From IMG/VR virus record IMGVR_UViG_3300037584_000110, positions 1-26,889 of that record: DNA of 26,889 bases; one strand, 5' to 3'. This document shows, one piece after another, positions 20,509 to 26,889 of the stretch. This stretch comes from a virus. Positions within the stretch are counted from its first letter, which is position 1. Each line of letters starts with the position of its first letter. The notes beneath the pieces are model-generated. The model made no database searches. It worked only from the letters and a program-made list of their open reading frames with translations, and was not told where the DNA came from. The position numbers were made by a program, and so were the translations under genes.

Positions 20509-23112
20509 TTATCCGCAATACATGACGCAAGATACAAGTTTTACACCTGTATTGCTATCGCCGATTGTTACTTTTCCGATTGTTTTACTTCTGATGATGT
20601 CATCTGATTGTACTTTAGCAGTACCGTCACCATTACTTTCAAGAAGATCGCCCTTGCTACAGGCTCCTGTAACGAGAATAGAACCAATGCCAACAGATAC
20701 TACATTTACTGATCCATCATCTGTAAAGTCACCTACAACACCATAAACACAAGCATCACCTTCACTATCAGACACTTTTACTTTAGCGTGGTCGGCACGA
20801 GCCTGTCCTTGTTTTGGACCTGAGAAATATACATCTAATTCATCTATTGTTGAAACAACTGTGCCTTTTGCTGTTGTTGTAGGTATTCCTGAACTTTCAT
20901 GTCTTCCTGCAAATCCATTATAACTTACAGTTGATCCGCTAACAGATATGTTTCCTTCATTAGAAGCTGCACTTCTAAATCTAATCATCTCTCCATCGCT
21001 AGTTATGTTAAGATCATGGTGACTAGCGGTTGTACAAAATATTCTTCCAGTAACAGTGATATTAACACCTGTCTCTGAATTTTGTGTAGCTAAAGAGGTG
21101 TTACTAGTGCCAAAACAAGTGACTTCATCATTTGCATCTAATAAAATTGCATTATCATTGGAGTCGCTTCTTACGCGAAAATCTATCCCACCACTTGCAG
21201 TGGGATTAATATCAACATTCCCCCCAAGCTCCAGAAAGCTTGTGTGTGAACCACCCCTTATTACTTTAAACTGCATTTGACCGTCTTCAGTACCATCAGA
21301 TACATCTGTAGTATGATTTCTTATTTCGCAATAAGTTGTTTGTTCTGCCGCACTGTTTCTTCCTAAGAAAGCCATAGAGCCAATGGTGTCGCCATCTGCT
21401 GCGCTTCCTGTTCTTCTATCAAAACCTAGCCACGGTCCTGCGTTGGAATCATCATCAGTACAGCTTAACATTACGGTGTAATTGTTGTCAGAAGATTCTA
21501 CATTTAAAACACCTCCACGATCAGAGCCTGTGCCAATACTTACATGATCATCCCCCCCATCCACGAACAGCATATTAGCGTTGTTGTTACTCTCAACACG
21601 GAAGTCGCAGTCTTTGCTTGATTCATTGAAAACAAAAGGATAACCATTTTGTCCCGGACTAATAACTAATCCTGAACCGTGGGTAAGTTCCATGTTACCA
21701 CTGCCAGAAATAAACTTAATGTTTGCCTGATCACTGTTTGTGTCGTTCTGAATTAAAGACCAGTTGTTGTTGTTGCCATTTAGGTCATTTTTAAGACTAA
21801 GACCCCTTCCTAGCAGATTTAAATCTGCTGTAGTATTGTAACCAGTGTTTGCAATACCAATCCGATTATTTCCAGCATCAACGTATAGCATATTAGCGTT
21901 GCTGTCACTTTCAACACGGAAGTCTATGTCTATAGAGTTTTCGTTAAGCACTGTTTCAGCAGGCATTAACTTTATACGACTTCTTGAAGTACCTGCAACC
22001 ATTGTATCAATATGAAGTTGACCATCTTCAGTACCATCAGACACATCAGGAGTCGTAATATAAAATTCTGAGTATGTAACATCTTGAGAATTATCATTAC
22101 GGGAAATAAATTTTATTTTACCCGCGTTGTCATTATCAGCAGGACTAGCAGAGTTACGGTATAAATCTAACTGTGGACCACTGCTTGCATCTGCATCTGT
22201 AGAAACAAGTTCTAATTGTTTTCCATTGCCACCGTGAGTTATGGTGACAACTTGATTTGTCATGGTGATAGTGTCATTAGCAGCATCAATAACAAAAGCA
22301 CTAGCTTGAGCATCTGTTTCAATGCGGAAATTTATGTCCTGACCGTCATCATTAAAAACAGTTTCTGTCGCATTTGAAATCATACGACTTCTGTTACTAC
22401 CTGCTAACCGTACATCTAATTCAAAAGAACCATCTTCACCACCATCGGTTGGGTCTATAAGTTGAGCAAACATACTGACATAACTCAAAGAATTATCAGC
22501 AGCATCCTCGCCCATAAATCTTATTTGACCTAAAACATCATTTGCCGCAGGACTTGCTGAGTTTCTGGTTAAATCAACTCTTGGCCCAGTATCTGCATCA
22601 GCGTCTGTACTTACAATATTCAACGCCGTGCTGTTATCAGCAACAGTTATTGTAGAAGAACCATTAGACGTAAAAGCACCAACATTTAATGAGGCAAAAG
22701 CATCAACCATTCCACCGCCAGATCCTGCGCCATCAGAATAAATAGCTTTAGTATCGCCCGATGGAATAGTAACTGTAGTGCCAGAGCCTTGTTTGATAAT
22801 TATGTCTTGAGATCCAGAAGTTCCGTTTTCAATAAACCACAGCTTGCTTACCGTGTTTGGTCCGATTGTAATTGTGCAAGTAGAATCTAATGTTCCTGTG
22901 TATTTTAAGTACATTGATCGTCCGGGATCAGTTGCACCATCTGCTATTGTGGTTGTATGCGTGTCGGCGTTTGTAGTTATTCCTTCTGTACTAAAAGAAA
23001 AAGCCTCTGCAATTAATTCAAGATTTGTATTGGTCTTCGTACCCCAAGAGCCAGCGTTTTCGCCAGTGGCCATTTCTTCGAGACGAAGGTCATTTATAAA
23101 GGTACTAGCCAT
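20509..23112 (-). CDS. Tail fibre protein with internal repeats (867 aa)
   Basis: The N-terminal attachment domain (about 1-130) opens MASTFINDLRLEEMATGENA and GSWGTKTNTNLELIAEAF, a motif usual in marine phage fibres. The central shaft repeats: residues about 166-282, 299-419 and 548-667 align around STDADA-GP-LDL-RNSASPA, DGTEDG and (IDIDFRVESDSNANMLYVDA), plus a partial copy near 494-527. The C-terminal domain (about 733-867) is beta-rich and ends in SCVMYCG, as in other marine fibres, and may be a trimerisation or chaperone-like domain. It should recognise the host surface. The start is ATG 23112 with GGATA upstream. Confidence 0.85.
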   Translation of the reverse strand: MASTFINDLRLEEMATGENAGSWGTKTNTNLELIAEAFSFSTEGITTNADTHTTTIADGATDPGRSMYLKYTGTLDSTCTITIGPNTVSKLWFIENGTSGSQDIIIKQGSGTTVTIPSGDTKAIYSDGAGSGGGMVDAFASLNVGAFTSNGSSTITVADNSTALNIVSTDADADTGPRVDLTRNSASPAANDVLGQIRFMGEDAADNSLSYVSMFAQLIDPTDGGEDGSFELDVRLAGSNRSRMISNATETVFNDDGQDINFRIETDAQASAFVIDAANDTITMTNQVVTITHGGNGKQLELVSTDADASSGPQLDLYRNSASPADNDNAGKIKFISRNDNSQDVTYSEFYITTPDVSDGTEDGQLHIDTMVAGTSRSRIKLMPAETVLNENSIDIDFRVESDSNANMLYVDAGNNRIGIANTGYNTTADLNLLGRGLSLKNDLNGNNNNWSLIQNDTNSDQANIKFISGSGNMELTHGSGLVISPGQNGYPFVFNESSKDCDFRVESNNNANMLFVDGGDDHVSIGTGSDRGGVLNVESSDNNYTVMLSCTDDDSNAGPWLGFDRRTGSAADGDTIGSMAFLGRNSAAEQTTYCEIRNHTTDVSDGTEDGQMQFKVIRGGSHTSFLELGGNVDINPTASGGIDFRVRSDSNDNAILLDANDEVTCFGTSNTSLATQNSETGVNITVTGRIFCTTASHHDLNITSDGEMIRFRSAASNEGNISVSGSTVSYNGFAGRHESSGIPTTTAKGTVVSTIDELDVYFSGPKQGQARADHAKVKVSDSEGDACVYGVVGDFTDDGSVNVVSVGIGSILVTGACSKGDLLESNGDGTAKVQSDDIIRSKTIGKVTIGDSNTGVKLVSCVMYCG
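21112..22617 (-). repeat. Three diverged ~120-residue repeats in the tail fibre shaft
   Basis: Copies are at about 22617-22266, 22218-21856 and 21471-21112. Shared marks are a DADA/DDDS-GP opening, RNSASPA or RTGSAAD, a SDGTEDG turn and FRVESDSNAN or FRVRSDSNDN. A partial copy near 21630 has FRVESNNNANMLFVDG. Confidence 0.75.
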
Positions 23113-23129
23113 ACTTTTTTATCCTTATA

Positions 23130-23552
23130 TTAATCAATGCGGATCAATCCAGAAGCTCCAGCGGCTGGAAATACAATTCTGAATGTACCTGAAGTTACTG
23201 TAAAATCACCGCCAAAACTCAACACTGCAATTGCATTGTTGCCTGCTGTTGTGTCGTTATAGATCAAAGCGCCAGCAGTTGTGAATGTTGCTGATGTCCA
23301 TTCTGGATTTGCAAAATCAACGTGTGCTGTTGTTCCTGTTGTTCCGATGACTGGACTGGTAAGTGTTTCACCACCTGTTGTATATCCATTGCCAGAAGCG
23401 ACTTCGCCACTGGTAGTATAAGCAGTTGTTGCTGCACCTAATGACGCTGATGAAGTATACAGCGCAATCTTGATAGTATCTGAGTCTAGATCCTGTTCTT
23501 TTTGAAACAAGTCTTCTTTAAAACTTGTACACATTGCTTGAGTAATAGCCAT
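23130..23552 (-). CDS. Beta-rich virion protein (140 aa)
   Basis: The opening (MAITQAMCTSFKEDLFQKEQ, then DTIKIALYTSSASLGAATTA) and the central turn-rich region (NGYTTGGETLTSP) are typical of a small phage structural family found near tail genes; GALIYNDT also fits. It probably decorates or joins a tail or head component. No catalytic motif. Coupled by TAATG to the adaptor gene before it and followed by the tail fibre gene after 17 bases. Confidence 0.7.
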   Translation of the reverse strand: MAITQAMCTSFKEDLFQKEQDLDSDTIKIALYTSSASLGAATTAYTTSGEVASGNGYTTGGETLTSPVIGTTGTTAHVDFANPEWTSATFTTAGALIYNDTTAGNNAIAVLSFGGDFTVTSGTFRIVFPAAGASGLIRID

Positions 23553-24178
23553 TATAAGCCTCCGTTATATTCTGCTGCGTAGTCTCGCTGCATCTCTTGT
23601 ACAAATAATTGTACTGCTTCGTCAAATTGTGTCTTATAAAGCGTCAAAGTTTCTCCAGCTTTTAAAAAGGCTGATGCTTCGTAAAGACACGCTGCTAATA
23701 ACACATTTTCTGCGTTATCTCCAACCCAAGTATTTGCATTACTTGAACTCAAGCCTGTTTCTGGTGCGATAAAATCGACCTGATAAGTTGATGTTGTAGC
23801 ATCTGGAGTTGGCGCAACAGTAATAGTTGTTCCTCCAATAGCTGCTGTTTTAGTGCTATACATTTCTGGAACGCCTTGAGTTGTGGCGTTTGGTGCGTAA
23901 TCACGCAAATAAGAATCAACTCTGTGATTTAAATAAGATACTACGTTTGATGTAATAATTGAAACTTGTCTAATCATTCTTGCAGATGGCACAACATAAT
24001 CTGATGTGCCTTGCACAAGGCTTGCTGATGTTGTTTTTCTAAAGCATGGCAAATTTGGCAAACGCTGAAATATCATTTCTTCAGCTTGTCCTATAATTTG
24101 ATCAATAGATGCCGAAAGCTCTGTGCTATCGTCTTCTAAGAAGTTTTGAATATTACTTACTAATTGTGTGTAATTCAT
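23552..24178 (-). CDS. SU10-type head-tail adaptor protein (208 aa)
   Basis: Opens MNYTQLVSNIQNFLEDDSTE, with helix IDQIIGQAEEMIFQRLPNLP near residue 26-46, then a beta section (SYLNHRVDSYLRDY, TTITVAPTP) and a terminal helix. This matches the head-tail connector / SU10 adaptor-like family that links the portal to the tail. Length is normal for the family. ATG overlaps the previous stop (TAATG). In order it follows the gp4-like and 20-residue-repeat proteins, which is typical of neck assembly genes. Confidence 0.75.
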   Translation of the reverse strand: MNYTQLVSNIQNFLEDDSTELSASIDQIIGQAEEMIFQRLPNLPCFRKTTSASLVQGTSDYVVPSARMIRQVSIITSNVVSYLNHRVDSYLRDYAPNATTQGVPEMYSTKTAAIGGTTITVAPTPDATTSTYQVDFIAPETGLSSSNANTWVGDNAENVLLAACLYEASAFLKAGETLTLYKTQFDEAVQLFVQEMQRDYAAEYNGGL

Positions 24179-25113
24179 TAACCATTACCCCACGATCCAC
24201 TATTCCACGCATTATTACCAAATCCAACTGCTGGCTGAACAACACTTCCATCACCAATTGCACCTGTACCAGCCAAGCCTGTTTCGGATATTTCAGATTC
24301 TGCAACTTCAGTTCCTGTTGCACCAACACCACCAAGACCAGTAACTGGATCAACAATTACATTAAAATCACTTCCAGCGCCAGAACCAATAATATGAACA
24401 GCTCCAGTGCCAGCTACACCTGATATTTCTAAGTCTTGTTCAGGCGTTGATGATCCAATAGCGCCAGTTCCAGCCACGCCTGTGATGGGTTGTTCTTGTT
24501 CAGGCGCTAATGTTCCAATAGCCCCAGTACCAGCTACGCCTGATACATCAAAGTCTTGTTCAACTGTTGATGATCCAATAGCACCTGTGCCAGCCAATCC
24601 TGTTACTGGTGTGGCAAAGATCAGATCGCCAAGTGCGCCAGTTCCAGCAACGCCTGTGACATTTATATCAAAAGAAATAACAACTGAAGAAGATCCAATT
24701 GCCCCTGTGCCAGTTGCTGGATTTATTGCTGGATTTGGAAAGGATGTGCCTACAGCGCCTGTACCAGCCACTCCAGTAACTGAAACTTCCATTTCTATAA
24801 AAAGACCAGTTGAGCCAACAGTTCCAAGGCCATGTATACCCACTGGAGGGCGCTGACGAGGATCTAAAAAAATGTCATAATTATAACCTACAAAAAACTC
24901 TACGTTTTCTGGATCATTGTCTGGGCGTGGATTAAATAGTGCAGTTGCGTCTACAACATTTTTAGCTGGCGTTAACTGTGGTTGCTTTGGCTCCCAATCA
25001 TCTGGAGCGACACGCAATCCATCCCAAGTTGTTTTTAGGTCAGTGTATTTGACCCTCAAACCACTTCTGTCACTTATTGCTAGAGATTTTTTTCCTCTTG
25101 CAAATTTACCCAT
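24178..25113 (-). CDS. Structural protein with nine 20-residue GTGA repeats (311 aa)
   Basis: N-terminal domain (about 1-85) opens MGKFARGKKSLAISDRSGLR and contains KQPQLTPAKN, as in many marine phage proteins of the neck region. Residues about 111-290 are nine repeats of the form V(T/S)G(V/L)AGTGA(I/V)G plus a 9-10-residue variable stretch, spacing about 20. The C-terminus is W/G/N-rich (NNAWNSGSWGNG). The repeats should form a beta-roll or fibrous stalk. Coupled to flanking genes by TAATG at both ends. Confidence 0.75.
   Translation of the reverse strand: MGKFARGKKSLAISDRSGLRVKYTDLKTTWDGLRVAPDDWEPKQPQLTPAKNVVDATALFNPRPDNDPENVEFFVGYNYDIFLDPRQRPPVGIHGLGTVGSTGLFIEMEVSVTGVAGTGAVGTSFPNPAINPATGTGAIGSSSVVISFDINVTGVAGTGALGDLIFATPVTGLAGTGAIGSSTVEQDFDVSGVAGTGAIGTLAPEQEQPITGVAGTGAIGSSTPEQDLEISGVAGTGAVHIIGSGAGSDFNVIVDPVTGLGGVGATGTEVAESEISETGLAGTGAIGDGSVVQPAVGFGNNAWNSGSWGNG
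24244..24783 (-). repeat. Nine tandem ~60-base repeats (20-residue GTGA modules)
   Basis: The module core is TGVAGTGAIGSS with variable tails; copies with near-identical tails (EQDFD, EQEQP, EQDLE) are the middle ones, suggesting recent expansion by unequal exchange. Confidence 0.85.
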
Positions 25114-25793
25114 TAATATAAATTCAGCGCAGTTGGCTGAACCCTCAAAGAAACGCCGTCATTGTCAGATGCCGCTGCAAAATTAAATGCGCGTTCATAC
25201 ATTTCGTTTAGAATTGAAAATTTTTCAGGCGCAAACTTCATAGCTAGTTTACTAGCTAGTCCAGCACAAATGCATTCGTTCCATCGATATGGTATATCTG
25301 CGTCTTGGTTTGATGCTGAAACATCTTCAAGCTGTCTAATTGCCCAATAGACCATACTATATGTTGTGGTATCTGGAACTTGCCAAAAATAGATGACAGG
25401 CGTAAATTGCTTATCTAACATGTATTGACTTGGCTTGCCTCCAGATGTTTTGTTTGGAAGCTGATTATAATCTGCAATCGACACACGATTGATAAGTTGA
25501 TCAGAATTTGTACCAGTTGCACTATCCCGAATAACTGCACTTAGAATGTCAATTGTTCCTACTGGCAGTGTGTAAGCCTCTGTGCCGTTCACTAGCGTTA
25601 GTGTTTGCTGATCTACAGCCCAGTAATTAATACCTCTATTTGCCCACTCAGAGAAGAGTAGGTTAAGGCTACGCCTAGCAGAAACTGCTTTGTCGCCTGT
25701 TTGAGTTTGCGTATCTATATTACAGCGTTCAAATGCTTCGGTAATAATTTCTTCTACATTTGGTCGAAACGCCACTGTTCCTGAAGTAGCCAT
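25113..25793 (-). CDS. P22 gp4-like tail adaptor protein (226 aa)
   Basis: Recognisable features: FRPNVEEIITEAFERCNI near the N-terminus, ARRSLNLLFSEWANRGINYW, TEAYTLPVGTIDILSAVIRD, YNQLPNKTSGGKP and a C-terminal region (PYRWNECICAGLASKLAMKF). This layout is that of marine phage tail adaptor/connector proteins related to P22 gp4, which bind the portal ring. Begins after a hairpin (25812-25832) and an AGGAGTG ribosome site. Next gene is coupled by TAATG. Confidence 0.75.
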   Translation of the reverse strand: MATSGTVAFRPNVEEIITEAFERCNIDTQTQTGDKAVSARRSLNLLFSEWANRGINYWAVDQQTLTLVNGTEAYTLPVGTIDILSAVIRDSATGTNSDQLINRVSIADYNQLPNKTSGGKPSQYMLDKQFTPVIYFWQVPDTTTYSMVYWAIRQLEDVSASNQDADIPYRWNECICAGLASKLAMKFAPEKFSILNEMYERAFNFAAASDNDGVSLRVQPTALNLY

Positions 25794-25811
25794 AAATCAC
25801 TCCTAATTTTG

Positions 25812-25832
25812 AAAAGGTGGCCGAAGCCACCT
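25812..25832 (-). terminator. Intercistronic hairpin, terminator-like
   Basis: On the minus strand AGGTGGC, TTCG, GCCACCT forms a 7-bp stem and tetraloop followed by TTTTC. It lies between the 137-aa and 226-aa genes. The U-tract is short, so it may be a partial terminator or an RNA processing/stability element that lowers expression of the downstream genes relative to those upstream. Confidence 0.6.
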
Positions 25833-25835
25833 AAT

Positions 25836-26249
25836 CTAATATTTTTTAGCTACGCGCAAAATTACCTGATATGCATCTCCAACTGCGCCAGCTCCTGTTG
25901 TGGTAAACTTAATGTCACCAGTTGGAGATGTGCCATATGAAGAGCTTGAAGGAAGCCCACCAAATTTTTCAAAACTATGATAGCCTTGTTGGTTTTCAGC
26001 TAAATGCATAATAATAATATCAGCACTTGCATCTGCAAGCACTTCTACTGTCATGCCTTGAATAATCCACCAACACTCTAGAATTCTCACGCCTGTACAT
26101 GTTTCTCCATTTGAGTTTTTAACAAGTGAAGAGACATCAATTTTACTAACTGCGCTTTCGTCACCAGTATCGACATATTGATACTGAAAAGCAAACACAG
26201 CTTCGCGTGGGTTATCTTCTATCGTAGTTGTTGTTACGATATCAGCCAT
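25836..26249 (-). CDS. Small virion protein (137 aa)
   Basis: Opens MADIVTTTTIEDNPREAVFA and FQYQYVDTGDESAVSKID, then a beta-rich region with ILECWWIIQGMTVEVLADAS and DIIIMHLAEN, and a glycine-rich PSSSSYGTSPTGDIK loop. It resembles a small virion-associated protein of marine phages located just before tail adaptor genes. It probably contributes to the head, neck or tail. Coupled to the 54-aa gene by TGATG. No catalytic motif. Confidence 0.68.
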   Translation of the reverse strand: MADIVTTTTIEDNPREAVFAFQYQYVDTGDESAVSKIDVSSLVKNSNGETCTGVRILECWWIIQGMTVEVLADASADIIIMHLAENQQGYHSFEKFGGLPSSSSYGTSPTGDIKFTTTGAGAVGDAYQVILRVAKKY

Positions 26250-26413
26250 CAGCTATCCTTTTTTTTTGATGGACGGCCACGTTTATTTTTTACAGGCTTT
26301 TCTTCCCACGCTTCATTTACATTAGGCGTGGATGGATCATCTGCTTTTAACGTGCCATCTTTATTTCTAGCTCGAACCTTCTTTCGAGGGTTCATCATGT
26401 TTAGCTTACCCAT
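26249..26413 (-). CDS. Small basic protein with RGRP motif (54 aa)
   Basis: ATG 26413 to TGA at 26249; the TGA overlaps the next ATG. The protein opens MGKLNMMNPRKKVRARNKDG and ends in KNKRGRPSKKKDS, where RGRP is the core of AT-hook minor-groove binders. High Lys/Arg with an acidic middle. It fills the gap between the two larger genes and has AGGTGA upstream. It may bind packaged DNA or interact with acidic partners. Confidence 0.65.
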   Translation of the reverse strand: MGKLNMMNPRKKVRARNKDGTLKADDPSTPNVNEAWEEKPVKNKRGRPSKKKDS

Positions 26414-26420
26414 GCGTCAC

Positions 26421-26889
26421 CTATGAAACGGCTGCGCTAAATGGAGTTGCTTCTGTTCCAGTAGCTGCTTGATTGATTAAAACGCGAAACTTGTTTGAAG
26501 CAACATCTTGGATTTCAATGTGACCGCCAAGAATACCGCCAGTTGTAGTACCATCTAATGTAATGGTGTCACTGTCTGCTGCTGTTTCAAAAATAGAAGC
26601 TGTAGCACCACCATCATTTGCAACCACTGCAACACCAGACATTGTGTCATCGCCATTAGCTACCTGAATAACATAGTTATTTGAAGTAATTGTAGTTTGG
26701 ACAAAGAAACGATATGTATTGCCAGTTCCAGCCGCTGCTGGAAGTGTTAAAGTTGCGCCTGACGCTACGTTGAGGTTCATTGTGCGTCCTGCATGAGATG
26801 CAGATGTAATTGTTGCGTCTGCTGTAATAGAAACCAGAGAGTCTGAACCGCTAATAAAACCAGCAGTAGAAGTCACTGGACCTGAAAAA
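26421..26889 (-). CDS. Beta-rich virion protein, 5'-truncated
   Basis: The frame is open to the window edge (codons before the GTG at 26876 read FSGP), so the gene probably starts outside. The visible 156 residues are beta-rich: a GFISGSDSLVSITADATIT opening, SGATLTLPAAAGTGNTYRFF, NNYVIQVANGDDTMSGVAVV and ILGGHIEIQDVASNKFRVLI. This is a familiar marine phage virion protein fold, perhaps a head decoration or fibre component. The first gene seen of the right-arm virion operon. Confidence 0.65.
   Translation of the reverse strand, partial: FSGPVTSTAGFISGSDSLVSITADATITSASHAGRTMNLNVASGATLTLPAAAGTGNTYRFFVQTTITSNNYVIQVANGDDTMSGVAVVANDGGATASIFETAADSDTITLDGTTTGGILGGHIEIQDVASNKFRVLINQAATGTEATPFSAAVS

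Noticed and set aside
20509-20916. C-terminal fibre domain considered as a Peptidase_G2 autocleaving chaperone
   Set aside because: The domain is beta-rich and terminal, as those are, but the characteristic GADYAE-like motif and cleavage residues are not seen.
24244-24783. Tandem repeats considered as a CRISPR array
   Set aside because: The repeats are in-frame coding modules of about 60 bases without separate spacers.
24407-24856. 149-aa + strand ORF with many PVPATP repeats
   Set aside because: It is the antisense shadow of the GTGA repeat protein; the repeats explain the open frame.

Overview
The window is part of a tailed, probably podovirus-like marine bacteriophage genome. It has about 44 tightly packed genes, no ribosomal or tRNA genes, and moderately AT-rich DNA (roughly 40% GC by eye). 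Most structural genes resemble families common in marine phage sequences. The host is not identifiable from the window. An alphaproteobacterial marine host is a guess from family resemblance only. Both ends cut through genes, so the terminase, portal, major capsid protein and DNA polymerase, none of which is seen here, probably lie outside.

Left arm (about 2-4951, + strand): a DNA recombination/replication operon. It holds a Sak4-like RecA-fold ATPase (5' end missing), a DUF669-type protein (candidate ssDNA-binding protein), a Cas4-like PD-(D/E)XK nuclease with an Fe-S cysteine set, a DEAH-box SF2 helicase with a zinc ribbon, and a VRR-NUC nuclease, interspersed with small unknown proteins. 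The genes overlap or nearly touch.

Middle (about 4989-7188, + strand): three consecutive cassettes, each opened by a copy of the same promoter-like element (TTGTAATCTATGACA, an inverted repeat TGACA-N2-TGTCA, an AT-rich -10 region, then a GAGAGAG leader). The first two cassettes close with clear intrinsic terminators. They encode small unknown proteins and one candidate papain/C39-like cysteine peptidase. They look like independently switched, co-regulated accessory genes and are the most interesting feature of the window.

Right arm (26889 down to 7198, - strand): a long virion and lysis block. In transcription order it has a partial beta-rich virion protein, small structural proteins, a tail-adaptor-like protein (P22 gp4-like), a 20-residue repeat protein, an SU10-type adaptor, another beta-rich protein and an 867-aa tail fibre with internal repeats. 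A membrane/lysis cassette follows: coiled-coil/TM proteins, an EF-hand holin-like protein, a 3TM-type holin, a thermonuclease, an Rz-like TM coiled-coil protein and a GH19 endolysin. After it come a P22 gp10-like packaged-DNA stabilisation/tail protein, several small virion proteins, a GNAT acetyltransferase and three large proteins that are probably ejected or internal virion proteins.

The right arm is organised for translational coupling: ten gene junctions have the form TAATG, one TGATG and three ATGA. The two arms converge at 7188/7198 with no visible terminator between them.
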